Of a DNA stretch of 64,000 nt, positions 18,603-27,346 are shown one piece after another. This DNA comes from Micromonospora sp. WMMD1102 (lineage in GTDB: Bacteria > Actinomycetota > Actinomycetes > Mycobacteriales > Micromonosporaceae), in assembly GCF_029626265.1 (NCBI RefSeq), contig NZ_JARUBN010000001.1:5149001-5213000 (forward strand). Direction: 5' to 3'. The position numbers were made by a program, and so were the translations under genes. The notes under the pieces were generated by a model. That model saw only the letters and a program-made list of their open reading frames with translations, made no database searches and was not told where the DNA came from. How positions within the stretch are numbered: the first letter of the stretch is position 1; the number at the start of each line of letters is the position of its first letter.

Positions 18603-19350
18603 TCCCGCCTACCGCACGCCCGGCCAGCCCGGCGGAGAGAGCAACCTGCGGATCGTCTGGATCTATCCGGACCTGCTCTCCACCTACGGGGACCGGGGCA
18701 ACATGCTGATCCTGGCCCGCCGGGCGGAGCTGCGCGGCCTGCCGGTGGAGTGCCTCGAGATCCGCTCCGACCAGCGGCTGCCGGTCGCGGCCGACATCTA
18801 CCTGCTCGGCGGCGGCGAGGACGGCCCGCAGGCGTTGGGCGCGCAGCGGCTGATCGCCGACGGCGGGCTGCGCCGGGCCGCCGACCAGGGTTCGGTGGTC
18901 TTCGCGGTCTGCGCCGGCTACCAGTTGCTGGGCGGCTCGTTCTTCGCCAAGGGCGCCAAGTGCGCCGGCCTGGACCTGCTGGACCTGCACTCCGACCGGG
19001 GGCCGTCCCGGGCGGTCGGCGAGCTGGCCGGCGCCATCGACCCGCGGCTCGGGGTGCCGCCGCTGAGCGGCTTCGAGAACCACGGCGGGCGTACCCACCT
19101 CGGTGCCGGGGTCTCCCCGCTGGCCCGGGTCAGCACCGGGGTCGGCAACGACGGGAGTACCGAGGGGGCGTGGCGGGGCAAGCTGCTCGGCACGTACTCG
19201 CACGGTCCGGCGCTGGCCCGCAACCCGGCCCTGGCGGACCTGCTGCTGCGCTGGGCGATCGGCACGCCGCAGCTTCCGCCGCTGGACGACACCTGGTCGG
19301 ACCGGCTGCGCGCCGAGCGCAGCGCGGCCCTGGCCGCCGTCCGGCAGTGA
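18592..19350 (+). CDS. gatD: Lipid II isoglutaminyl synthase, glutaminase subunit GatD
   Basis: GatD is a class I (triad) glutamine amidotransferase that hydrolyses glutamine and passes ammonia to MurT for lipid II amidation. The 252-residue protein has the nucleophile Cys107 in FAVCAGYQLLGG and the catalytic His204 in GTYSHGP, and an early YGDRGN motif typical of CobB/CobQ-like GATases. The GTG start at 18592 lies inside the last codons of murT (11-base overlap), supporting coupled synthesis of the heterodimer. Its stop overlaps the next gene by four bases (GTGA). Confidence 0.93.
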   Translation: MSTDPAYRTPGQPGGESNLRIVWIYPDLLSTYGDRGNMLILARRAELRGLPVECLEIRSDQRLPVAADIYLLGGGEDGPQALGAQRLIADGGLRRAADQGSVVFAVCAGYQLLGGSFFAKGAKCAGLDLLDLHSDRGPSRAVGELAGAIDPRLGVPPLSGFENHGGRTHLGAGVSPLARVSTGVGNDGSTEGAWRGKLLGTYSHGPALARNPALADLLLRWAIGTPQLPPLDDTWSDRLRAERSAALAAVRQ

Positions 19351-20066
19351 CCGGAGGCGTCCGGCACCTGCTCCGGCAGCGGTCGGTCGCGCGGTTCAGC
19401 CTGCTGCTCCTGGTGCTCGGCCTCTTCGGCCTGGTGCTGCTGCTGGCGCCCCGGCCCGAGGTGGTCGAGCTGCCCCGGCTGGCCGACCGGCTCGGTCCGC
19501 TGGCTCCGGTCGCGGCGATCGGCGGCGGCGCGCTGCTGCTTGTCGCACTGGTGCCCCGGACGGCGATCACGGTGGTCTGGGGGGCGATCTTCGGACCGCT
19601 GCTCGGTGCCGGCTACACGCTGGCCGCCGCCCTGCTCGCCGCGCTCGCCGGCTTCGCGGTCGGCCGGCTGCTCGGTCGGGAGTTCGTCGCGGAACGGGTA
19701 CGCGGCCGGCTGGCCCGGCTGGACGGCTGGTTCGCCCGGCAGAGCGTGCTCGGGGTGATTAGCGTCCGGCTGGTTCCGCTCGGCGGCTTCGGTCTGATCA
19801 GCTACGGCTACGGCACCACCGGCGCCCGGCTGGCACCGTTCCTGCTGGGCAGCGTGCTGGCCGCCGTCCCGTCCGCGTTCGGCTACGCGGCGGTGGGCGC
19901 GGCGGCGGTCTCCCCGGACGAGGTGAACTGGCTGGCGGTCTCCCCGGGCGCACTGGGCCTGGTCGCCACCGCCGTGCTGGCGGGGCGCTGGTGGCGGGCG
20001 GAGCGCGCCGGTCGGGCCACCCGTCCGTCCGACCCACCGACGGCAGAGGTGCAGGTAAGCCGGTAA
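19347..20066 (+). CDS. TVP38/TMEM64 (VTT-domain, DedA-like) membrane protein
   Basis: The 239-residue protein is hydrophobic, with about five membrane segments. It has VTT-domain features: the FxGxLxGxxxxxxxA-like segment IFGPLLGAGYTLAAALLA, then GFAVGRLLGREF, and later RLVPLGGFGLISYGYG. VTT proteins are implicated in lipid scrambling or transport across membranes, but the role of this one is unknown. The GTG start overlaps the gatD stop (GTGA), so it is the third gene of the murT-gatD operon. Co-transcription suggests an envelope-related job, possibly handling lipid carriers, but this is inference. Confidence 0.8.
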   Translation: MTGGVRHLLRQRSVARFSLLLLVLGLFGLVLLLAPRPEVVELPRLADRLGPLAPVAAIGGGALLLVALVPRTAITVVWGAIFGPLLGAGYTLAAALLAALAGFAVGRLLGREFVAERVRGRLARLDGWFARQSVLGVISVRLVPLGGFGLISYGYGTTGARLAPFLLGSVLAAVPSAFGYAAVGAAAVSPDEVNWLAVSPGALGLVATAVLAGRWWRAERAGRATRPSDPPTAEVQVSR

Positions 20067-20087
20067 GCCGGTAACGATCATCCGCTA

Positions 20088-20117
20088 TTGCCCATTTAGC
20101 AGTATTTGCCCTATAAG
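20088..20117 (+). promoter_or_regulatory. Putative promoter of the Pao-type oxidoreductase operon
   Basis: TTGCCC (20088-20093) and TATAAG (20112-20117) are separated by 18 bases within an AT-richer island (roughly 20068-20120) that stands out from its surroundings. The hexamers are followed by the first gene of the three-subunit operon about 70 bases later. Confidence 0.5.
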
Positions 20118-20188
20118 GACCGTTCGCCGATAGGCTGACGGCACCGCCGGGCGTGGTGGGCGAGGCGATGGTCGAGCGAGGTGACGGG

Positions 20189-20746
20189 GTGAAGTCGTAC
20201 GCCGAGACAGCCGGTGCGGTCCAGGTCCCCGACACCGCCGTGGTACGCGGCCCGAACGCGGTCGTCGTGCGGCTGACCGTCAACGGCACCCTGCGCAACC
20301 TCCTGGTCGAACCCCGGGTCAGCCTGCTGGACGCGCTGCGCGACCGGCTCGACCTCACCGGCACCAAGAAGGGCTGCAACCAGGGCGCCTGCGGCGCCTG
20401 CACGGTCTGGGTCGACAAGCGGCGGGTGCTGGCCTGCCTCACCCTGGCGATCACCTGCGAGACCCGGGAGATCACCACGATCGAGGGACTCGCCGAGGGC
20501 GACGAACCGCACCCGATGCAGTCGGCCTTCGTCAGCCAGGACGCCTTCCAGTGCGGGTACTGCACCCCGGGGCAGATCATGTCGGCGGTCGCGTTCCTCG
20601 CCGAGGGGCACCCGACGGACGACGCGGCGATCCGGGAGTGGATGAGCGGCAACATCTGCCGGTGTGCGGCGTACCCGAACATCCGGGCCGCGATCCGGCA
20701 GGTCTGCGAAGAGGCCGGGACGGGCGGGCCCGATGCGGCCGATTAG
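20189..20746 (+). CDS. Molybdenum hydroxylase, [2Fe-2S] subunit (PaoA/YagT-like)
   Basis: This is the iron-sulfur electron-transfer subunit of a xanthine-oxidase-family aldehyde or purine oxidoreductase. The 185-residue form has a ferredoxin-like N-terminal cluster site (KKGCNQGACGACTVW, with a further Cys in VLACLTLA) and a C-terminal cluster site (QCGYCTPGQIM and NICRCAAYPNI). The GTG at 20189 was chosen because GAGGTGA, a seven-base match to the anti-Shine-Dalgarno sequence, ends four bases before it. Other in-frame starts occur at 20153 and 20168. It overlaps the FAD subunit by 14 bases. Confidence 0.9.
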   Translation: MKSYAETAGAVQVPDTAVVRGPNAVVVRLTVNGTLRNLLVEPRVSLLDALRDRLDLTGTKKGCNQGACGACTVWVDKRRVLACLTLAITCETREITTIEGLAEGDEPHPMQSAFVSQDAFQCGYCTPGQIMSAVAFLAEGHPTDDAAIREWMSGNICRCAAYPNIRAAIRQVCEEAGTGGPDAAD

Positions 20747-21749
20747 CTACTCCCGGGTGGCCGACGTGGCCACCGCGATCGGCACGGTCGCCGCCGACCC
20801 GGGCAGCACCTTCCTGGCCGGCGGCACCACCGAGGTCGACCTGCAACGCATCCACGTCGCCCGGTCGAGCCGGCTGGTGGACATCAACGACCTGCCGCTG
20901 CGCCGGGTCGAGGAACTGCCCGGCGGCGGGGTACGGATCGGCGCCGTCGCCCGGATGAGCGACGTCGCCCAGGCCCTGCCGGTCCGCCGCCGGTTCCCGA
21001 TGGTCTCCCAGTCCCTGCTGCTCAGCGCCTCACCGCAACTGCGCAACATGGCCTCGATCGGCGGCAACCTGATGCAGCGCACCCGCTGCGGCTACTTCCG
21101 GGACGTGGCGGCACCCTGCAACAAGCGCGAGCCGGGCACCGGATGCTCGGCGATGCACGGGGTCAACCGGGGCCACGCGGTCCTCGGCACCAGCGACCGA
21201 TGCATCGCCACCCACCCGTCGGACCTGGCCGTCGCACTCGTCGCGCTGGACGCCGTGCTGCTCACCCAGGGTCCGGGTGGGCACCGGCAGATCCCCGCCG
21301 ACGACTTCTACCTCGAACCCGGGCAGACCCCGGACCGGGAGCACCCGGTCGCACACGGCGAACTCGTGGTGGCCGTGGAGATCCCGCCGCTGCCGATGGC
21401 GAGCACCTCGATCTACCTGAAGGTGCGGGACCGGGAGTCGTACGAGTTCGCGCTCGCCTCGGCGGCCGTCGCCGTCTCGCTGGACGCCGGGGTGGTCACC
21501 GGGGTACGGCTGGCGCTGGGCGGGATCGCGACGAAACCGTGGCGGGCCCGGCGGGCCGAGTCGGTGCTGGTCGGCGCCCCGGCCACCGTGGAGTCGTTCC
21601 GGGCTGCCGCCGACGCGGAACTGGCCGGCGCGGTGTCGCACGGGACGAACGCGTACAAGATCGAACTGGCCCGGCGCACGGTCGTCCGGGCGCTGCGCAC
21701 GGTCACCGGCGACGCCCGGATGGTCAGCGACGACGGGAACCCACCGTGA
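20733..21749 (+). CDS. Molybdenum hydroxylase, FAD subunit with extra [4Fe-4S] site (PaoB/YagS-like)
   Basis: The 338-residue FAD-binding subunit has the flavin motif AGGTTEVDLQ, the second flavin motif SIGGNLMQRTRC, and the CO-dehydrogenase flavoprotein C-terminal domain. Between about residues 110 and 155 lies a Cys cluster (TRCGYFRD, PCNKREPGTGCSAM, SDRCIATHPSD). This resembles the insertion that holds a [4Fe-4S] cluster in E. coli PaoB and 4-hydroxybenzoyl-CoA reductase. Its presence favours a PaoABC-like aldehyde oxidoreductase over classical xanthine dehydrogenase. The ATG start overlaps the upstream gene by 14 bases. Confidence 0.9.
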   Translation: MRPISYSRVADVATAIGTVAADPGSTFLAGGTTEVDLQRIHVARSSRLVDINDLPLRRVEELPGGGVRIGAVARMSDVAQALPVRRRFPMVSQSLLLSASPQLRNMASIGGNLMQRTRCGYFRDVAAPCNKREPGTGCSAMHGVNRGHAVLGTSDRCIATHPSDLAVALVALDAVLLTQGPGGHRQIPADDFYLEPGQTPDREHPVAHGELVVAVEIPPLPMASTSIYLKVRDRESYEFALASAAVAVSLDAGVVTGVRLALGGIATKPWRARRAESVLVGAPATVESFRAAADAELAGAVSHGTNAYKIELARRTVVRALRTVTGDARMVSDDGNPP

Positions 21750-21831
21750 GGCGCCGCCGGGGATCCGGCGCGAGGCGGCGACCGGAATCCGGTGTGCGGC
21801 GACGGGAGCCGATCGTGAGCGGAGCAGGCAG

Positions 21832-24075
21832 ATGAGTCCGGTGCTCGGGGCCGCCCTCGACCGGGTGGACGGCCGGGCCAAGGTCACCGGCACGGCCCGG
21901 TACTCCGGCGAGCTGAACCTGCCCGGTCTGGCCCACGCGGTACTCGTCGGTGCCGAGGTGCCGAGCGGCCGGATCGTCGGAATCGACTGCCGGCAGGCCA
22001 GCCTCGCCGACGGCGTGCACGCGATTCTCACCCACCTCGACCTGCCCCGGGTCGCCGCCACACCAACGCTCGTCCCGTCGCTGGCCGGGCTGGTCGCACA
22101 CGGGCAGAGCTTCTTCCCGATGCAGGACGACGTGGTGCACTACGCCGGGCAGCCGGTCGCGATCGTCGTCGCCGACACCATCGAACGGGCCGAGTACGCG
22201 GGCAGCCTGGTCCAGCTGACCTATGCCGAGCTGCCCTCGACGACCCTGCTCGACCAGGGGCGCGACCGGGCGTACGAGCCGGAACGGATCTTCGGCGGGC
22301 TGCTACCCGGCCGGAACCCGACCCGGGGCGACCCGGAGGCGGCACTGCGCGACGCCGAGGTGCGCCTCGACCTGACGTACCGGTTCGCGGCCAACCACCA
22401 CAATCCGCTGGAGGCGTCCACGACCACCGCCGTCTGGGACGACACCGACCGGCTCACCCTCTACGACTCGACCCAGGGGCCGGCCGCCACCCAGCTCAGC
22501 GTCGCCGAGCTCCTCGGCCTGGCACCGACCCGGGTACGGGTGGTCAGCCACTACGTCGGCGGCGGTTTCGGGTCCAAGGCGCTGATCTGGCCACACGTCA
22601 CCCTCGCCGCGCTCGCCGCCCGCCAGCTCGGCCGGCCGGTCCGGCTCGTCCTCAGCCGGGACCAGATGTTCCACTCCTGCGGACACCGGGAGGAGCAGGA
22701 GCAGCGGATCCGGCTCGGCGCCGGCCGGGACGGGCGGCTGGTGGCGCTCACCCACGACAAGATCTCGCTGACCTCGCCCTTCGACGACTGGGCCGAGCCC
22801 TCCCTGGAGACGGTCTCGGCCACCTACGCCGCGCCGAACTACGCCGGCGGCTACCGGCTGGTCCGGGGCAACACCATCACGCCGACCGTCACCCGGGCCC
22901 CCGGCAAGGCGACCGGAATGTTCGCGCTGGAGTCCGCGATGGACGAACTCGCCTACGCCACCGGGGTCGACCCGCTGGAGCTGCGGCTGCGCAACCACGC
23001 CGACACCGACCCGGACACCGGCAGGCCGTGGTCGAGCAAGGGGCTGCGGGAGTGCTACCAGCGCGGCGCCGAACTCTTCGGCTGGGCCGGCCGCGACCCG
23101 ACCCCCGGCAGCCGGCGGGAGGGGCACCTGCTGATCGGCACCGGGATGGCCACCTCCGCCTACCCGGTGGCCGCGCCGATCAGCCCGCAACGGGCCCGGG
23201 CCCGGATGTACATCGACGGCAGCGCCGTCGTCGAGGCCGGCATCTCCGAGTTCGGCACCGGCGCGCTGACCGCGATGACCCAGGTGGCGGCGGACGGCCT
23301 CGGCCTGCCGTTCGACCGGGTACGGTTCGTCGGCGGCAGCACCGACCTGCCGAACATCGCCGCCGCGGTCGGCTCGGCCGGCTCGGGGGCGACCAGTTCA
23401 CCCGTACACCTGGCCTGCACCGGGCTGCGCGACCAGCTCGTCGGGCAGGCGGTGGCGGACCGGCAGTCGCCGCTGCACGGCGCCGACCCGGCCGGGGTGG
23501 TGGTACGCGACGGCCGGATGTGCCTGCGCGACCAGCCCGAGGTCGGCGAGACGTACGCCGAGCTGCTCACCCGCAACCGCCTCCCGGACGTGGAGACGGT
23601 CGGCACCTGGCAGCCGGTCCTGCCGGAGACGACCGACCACGCGATGCAGACCTTCGGCGCCCAGTTCGCCGAGGTGGCGGTCGACGCCGACCTGGGCCTG
23701 GTCCGGGTACGCCGGATGGTCGGCGTCTTCGCCCCCGGCCGGGTGCTCAACCGCCGGACCGTGCACGGTCAGCTGATGGGCGGGATGCTGTGGGGGCTGG
23801 GCCAGGCGCTGCTGGAGGCGACCCGGATGGACCCGCACACCGGGCGCTGGGCCAACGCCAACCTCGCCGACTACCTGGTGCCGCTCAACATCGACGTCCC
23901 GGACGTCACCGTCGAGGTGATCGAGGTACCCGACCCGGTGGTCAACCCGCTCGGGGTGAAGGGGGTGGGCGAGATCGGTGTGGTCGGCGCCGCCGCCGCG
24001 ATCGCCAACGCCGTCCACCACGCCACCGGCCGCCGGATCCGGCACCTCCCCATCACCGTCGAAGACCTGCTCTGA
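21832..24075 (+). CDS. Molybdenum hydroxylase, molybdopterin-binding catalytic subunit (PaoC/YagR-like)
   Basis: The 747-residue catalytic subunit binds the molybdenum cofactor and hydroxylates aldehydes or heterocycles. It has the N-terminal a/b hammerhead domain (VDGRAKVTGTARYSGE), Gly-rich Moco-binding motifs (VGGGFGSKA, GSAGSGATSSP) and the C-terminal GVKGVGEIGVVG motif. In that motif Glu714 corresponds to the essential base of the family. The ATG is preceded by GGAGCAGG. The 82 bases before it contain a degenerate repeat of GGAATCCGGTGTGCGGCGAC. No maturation gene (PaoD/XdhC-like) follows; leuS is convergent 22 bases downstream. Confidence 0.92.
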   Translation: MSPVLGAALDRVDGRAKVTGTARYSGELNLPGLAHAVLVGAEVPSGRIVGIDCRQASLADGVHAILTHLDLPRVAATPTLVPSLAGLVAHGQSFFPMQDDVVHYAGQPVAIVVADTIERAEYAGSLVQLTYAELPSTTLLDQGRDRAYEPERIFGGLLPGRNPTRGDPEAALRDAEVRLDLTYRFAANHHNPLEASTTTAVWDDTDRLTLYDSTQGPAATQLSVAELLGLAPTRVRVVSHYVGGGFGSKALIWPHVTLAALAARQLGRPVRLVLSRDQMFHSCGHREEQEQRIRLGAGRDGRLVALTHDKISLTSPFDDWAEPSLETVSATYAAPNYAGGYRLVRGNTITPTVTRAPGKATGMFALESAMDELAYATGVDPLELRLRNHADTDPDTGRPWSSKGLRECYQRGAELFGWAGRDPTPGSRREGHLLIGTGMATSAYPVAAPISPQRARARMYIDGSAVVEAGISEFGTGALTAMTQVAADGLGLPFDRVRFVGGSTDLPNIAAAVGSAGSGATSSPVHLACTGLRDQLVGQAVADRQSPLHGADPAGVVVRDGRMCLRDQPEVGETYAELLTRNRLPDVETVGTWQPVLPETTDHAMQTFGAQFAEVAVDADLGLVRVRRMVGVFAPGRVLNRRTVHGQLMGGMLWGLGQALLEATRMDPHTGRWANANLADYLVPLNIDVPDVTVEVIEVPDPVVNPLGVKGVGEIGVVGAAAAIANAVHHATGRRIRHLPITVEDLL

Positions 24076-24097
24076 CGCCTTGCCCCCGCCCGCCCCG

Positions 24098-26941
24098 TCA
24101 GCCGACCACGCTTACCATGCGGCCCGGGACCACGATCACCTTGCGGGGCTCGCGGCCGGCCAGGTGTTCGGCGACCGCGGCCAGCGCGGCGGACCGGATC
24201 GCCTCCTCGGCCGCCTCCGCCGGCACCTCCACCCGACCCCGCACCTTGCCGTTTACCTGCACCGGGTACGTCACCGTCTCGGCGACCAGCAGGCTCGGGT
24301 CGGCCACCGGAAACGCCTCGTACGCCAGCGACCCGCTGTGCCCCAGCCGCTCCCACAGCTCCTCGGCCAGGTGCGGGGCGAACGGCGACAGCATCAGCAG
24401 CAGCGGCTCGGCCACCTCGCGGGGGGTGGCGTCCAGCCTGGTCAGCGCGTTGGTCAGCTCGATCAGCTTGGCGATCGCGGTGTTCATCCGGAGGTCGGTG
24501 AGGTCGCCCCGGACCCCGTCGACGATCCGGTGCAGCAGCCGGCGGGTCTGCTCGTCGGCCGGCGCGTCGGTGACCCGCAGCTCGCCGGTCCGCTCGTCGA
24601 CGACGGTCCGCCAGACCCGTTGCAGGAACCGGTACGCCCCGACCACCGCCCGGGTCTCCCAGGGCCGGGAGACGTCCAGCGGGCCCGTCGACATCTCGTA
24701 GACCCGGAAGGTGTCGGCGCCGTACGCCTCGCACATCTCGTCCGGGGTCACCACGTTCCGCAGCGACTTGCCCATCTTGCCGTACACCCGGGTGACCTGC
24801 TGGTCGCCGAAGTAGTACCGGCCGTCGTCCTCGTGCACCTCGGACGCCTCGACGTAGCTGCCCCGGTCGTCCTGGAACGCGTACGCCTGGATGATGCCCT
24901 GGTTGTAGAGCCGGCGGTACGGCTCGGCGGACGAGACGTGGCCCAGGTCGTACAGCACCTTGTGCCAGAAGCGGGCGTACAGCAGGTGCAGCACGGCGTG
25001 CTCCTGGCCGCCGACGTACAGGTCGACGCCACCCGGGTCGCCGGGCGAGCGCGGGCCCATCCAGTACCGCTCGTTGGCCGGGTCGACGAGGCGGTCGGGG
25101 TTGGCCGGGTCCAGGTAGCGCAGCTCGTACCAGCAGGAGCCGGCCCACTGCGGCATCACGTTCGTCTCCCGGGTGTACCGCTTCGGCCCGTCGCCCAGGT
25201 CCAGCTCGACCTCGACCCAGTCCCTGCGCCTCGACAGCGGGGTCTCCGGGTCGGTGTCGGCGTCGTCCGGGTCGAAGGTGCGCGGCGCGAAGTCGTCCAC
25301 CTCGGGCAGTTCGACCGGCAGCACCGACTCGGGCAGCGGGTGCGGGTCGCCCTGCTCGTCGTAGACGATCGGGAACGGCTCACCCCAGTACCGCTGCCGG
25401 CTGAACAGCCAGTCTCGCAGCCGGTAGGTGACCGCGCCGGAGCCGTACCCGTTCGCCTCCAGCCACTCGATGGTCCTGGCCTTGGCGTCGGCGACGAACA
25501 GCCCGTTCAGGTCGAGGCCGCGATCCGGCGCGGCGCTGTTGACCGCCGGCCCCTCCCCGGGGTACGCCCTGCCGTCGAAGTTCTCCGGCGGCTGCACGGT
25601 ACGCACGATCGGCAGCTCGAAGACCTCGGCGAACTCCCAGTCCCGCTCGTCCTGCCCGGGAACCGCCATGATCGCCCCGGTGCCGTAGCCGGCCAGCACG
25701 TAGTCGGCGACGAAGATCGGGATCTGTGCCCCGCTCACCGGGTTGCTGGCGTACGCCCCGACGAAGACGCCGGTCTTCTCCCGGTTCTCCGCCTGCCGCT
25801 CGATGTCGGTGCTGGCTCCGGCCGCCTTCCGGTAGGCGTCCACGGCGGCCCGCGGGGTGGGCTGCCCGCCGGTCCAGGCCGGCCTGGTCCCCTCCGGCCA
25901 GGTGTCGCCGGCCAGCGTCCCGACGAGCGGGTGCTCCGGGGCCAGCACCAGGTAGGTGGCCCCGAAGACGGTGTCCGGCCGGGTGGTGAAGACCCGGACC
26001 GGGGCGGCGGCGGTCGGGAAGTCGATGTGCGCGCCGGTCGACCGGCCGATCCAGTTCCGCTGGTTCAGCTTGATCGGCTCGGGCCAGTCCAGCGTGTCCA
26101 GGTCCTCGACCAGCCGGTCGCCGTACGCGGTGATCCGCATCATCCACTGCTTCAGGTTGCGCTTGAAGACCGGGAAGTTACCCCGCTCCGACCGGCCGTC
26201 CGCGGTCACCTCCTCGTTGGCCAGCACCGTGCCCAGCCCCGGGCACCAGTTGACCGGCGCCGCGGAGACGTACGCCAGCCGGTGGTCGTCGACGATCCGC
26301 CGCCGCTCGGTCCCGGACAGTTCGGCCCAGCCCCGGCCGTCCGGGGTGGCCCGGGTGCCCGCGGTGAACTCGGCGACCAGCTCGGCGATCGGCCGGGCCC
26401 GGCCGGCGGCGGTGTCGTACCAGGAGTTGTAGATCCGCAGGAAGATCCACTGCGTCCAGCGGTAGTAGTCGGTGTCGATCGTCGCCACCGAACGGCGGTC
26501 GTCGTGCCCCATTCCCAGCCGGCGCAGCTGGGCCCGGAAGTAGCCGATGTTCGCTTCGGTGGTGGCCCGGGGGTGGGTGCCGGTCTGCACCGCGTACTGC
26601 TCGGCGGGCAGCCCGAACGCGTCGAAGCCCATTGTGTGCAGCACGTTGCGCCCGAGCATCCGCTGGTAGCGGGCGTAGCAGTCGGTGCCGATGTAGCCCA
26701 GCGGATGCCCGACGTGCAACCCCGCCCCGGACGGGTACGGGAACATGTCCAGCACGAACAGCTTCTCGGCGTCCGCCCGGGGGTGGCCCGGGTCGGCCAG
26801 CGGGCCGACCGGGTTGGGCGCCCGGAAGGTGCCCCGCTCCGCCCACCGGTCCTGCCAGCGGGCCTCGATCTCGCCGGCCAGCCCGGCCGTGTACCGGAAC
26901 GGCGGGATGTCCGCCGCCGACTCGGCTGCCTCGGTCGTCAT
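24098..26941 (-). CDS. leuS: Leucyl-tRNA synthetase
   Basis: LeuS charges tRNA-Leu with leucine. The 947-residue class I synthetase has the HIGH motif as HVGH (76-79), the KMSKS motif as KMGKS (722-726), a CP1 editing domain with the conserved Thr-rich region and [15 protein letters not shown], and a C-terminal anticodon-binding domain. Length is typical for bacterial LeuS with some expansion. The ATG at 26941 is preceded by GAGGAG about seven bases away. Expression is predicted to be controlled by the leucine attenuator located about 100-190 bases upstream. Confidence 0.96.
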   Translation of the reverse strand: MTTEAAESAADIPPFRYTAGLAGEIEARWQDRWAERGTFRAPNPVGPLADPGHPRADAEKLFVLDMFPYPSGAGLHVGHPLGYIGTDCYARYQRMLGRNVLHTMGFDAFGLPAEQYAVQTGTHPRATTEANIGYFRAQLRRLGMGHDDRRSVATIDTDYYRWTQWIFLRIYNSWYDTAAGRARPIAELVAEFTAGTRATPDGRGWAELSGTERRRIVDDHRLAYVSAAPVNWCPGLGTVLANEEVTADGRSERGNFPVFKRNLKQWMMRITAYGDRLVEDLDTLDWPEPIKLNQRNWIGRSTGAHIDFPTAAAPVRVFTTRPDTVFGATYLVLAPEHPLVGTLAGDTWPEGTRPAWTGGQPTPRAAVDAYRKAAGASTDIERQAENREKTGVFVGAYASNPVSGAQIPIFVADYVLAGYGTGAIMAVPGQDERDWEFAEVFELPIVRTVQPPENFDGRAYPGEGPAVNSAAPDRGLDLNGLFVADAKARTIEWLEANGYGSGAVTYRLRDWLFSRQRYWGEPFPIVYDEQGDPHPLPESVLPVELPEVDDFAPRTFDPDDADTDPETPLSRRRDWVEVELDLGDGPKRYTRETNVMPQWAGSCWYELRYLDPANPDRLVDPANERYWMGPRSPGDPGGVDLYVGGQEHAVLHLLYARFWHKVLYDLGHVSSAEPYRRLYNQGIIQAYAFQDDRGSYVEASEVHEDDGRYYFGDQQVTRVYGKMGKSLRNVVTPDEMCEAYGADTFRVYEMSTGPLDVSRPWETRAVVGAYRFLQRVWRTVVDERTGELRVTDAPADEQTRRLLHRIVDGVRGDLTDLRMNTAIAKLIELTNALTRLDATPREVAEPLLLMLSPFAPHLAEELWERLGHSGSLAYEAFPVADPSLLVAETVTYPVQVNGKVRGRVEVPAEAAEEAIRSAALAAVAEHLAGREPRKVIVVPGRMVSVVG

Positions 26942-27038
26942 GTCGTCTCCTCGCTACGTCCGTCGTCGCCCGCCCCGGTCGACCGGGCTGGCCGAGCGCC
27001 CGATCCAGGTTCGTGGGCCGGGTCCGTTCTCCGGGCAC

Positions 27039-27100
27039 AAAAAAGCCCCTCACACAGGAGGGGTAGCCGTGCTGTCGCGCTCTGGCGTGTCAGCACGGCT
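27039..27100 (-). promoter_or_regulatory. Leucine-responsive attenuator of leuS
   Basis: Reading on the minus strand, a perfect 10-bp stem pairs 27100-27091 with 27074-27065 (AGCCGTGCTG with its complement). Its 5' arm covers the last codons and stop of a Leu-rich leader peptide. A second hairpin follows at once (CCCCTC 27063-27058 with GAGGGG 27051-27046), then six T residues (27044-27039), which is an intrinsic terminator. The layout matches ribosome-mediated attenuation. How stalling at the Leu codons prevents terminator formation is not obvious, since the two stems do not clearly overlap. Confidence 0.75.
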
Positions 27101-27128
27101 CGCTAAGGAGCAGGTGGACCCTGGACAT
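27090..27128 (-). CDS. leuS leader peptide (MSRVHLLLSEPC)
   Basis: The ATG at 27128 opens a 12-codon frame ending in TGA at 27090-27092. It encodes MSRVHLLLSEPC, with three consecutive leucine codons (CTG, CTC, CTT) shortly before the stop. It precedes a strong hairpin and an intrinsic terminator in front of leuS, the leucyl-tRNA synthetase gene. Scarcity of charged tRNA-Leu would stall the ribosome on these codons and let transcription proceed. Peptide and hairpins are seen directly; the regulatory role is inferred from classical leader-peptide attenuators. No clear Shine-Dalgarno sequence lies upstream, so initiation may be weak or leaderless. Confidence 0.75.
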   Translation of the reverse strand: MSRVHLLLSEPC

Positions 27129-27346
27129 GGCGTCATCGTACGCGCCCGGCGCCGCGCTGTCGCAGCTGATACCGGCCGCCGGGCCGGCCCGGCCTCCCGG
27201 GTGTGCTCGGCTCTCCCGCCGAATGCGGCTAGCCTGAGTGATGCGGGTGATCCGGTTACGCCGGACGGACGTATTCTCCCGCGAACCATACGGCCGGTCC
27301 AACGACTCTCTATAGGCGGCGGCCGTGACCGACGAGGAGGAGGCCC

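Noticed and set aside
26942..27128. T-box riboswitch upstream of leuS
   Set aside because: No specifier loop or T-box consensus sequence was seen, whereas a leader peptide with Leu codons and a terminator is present.
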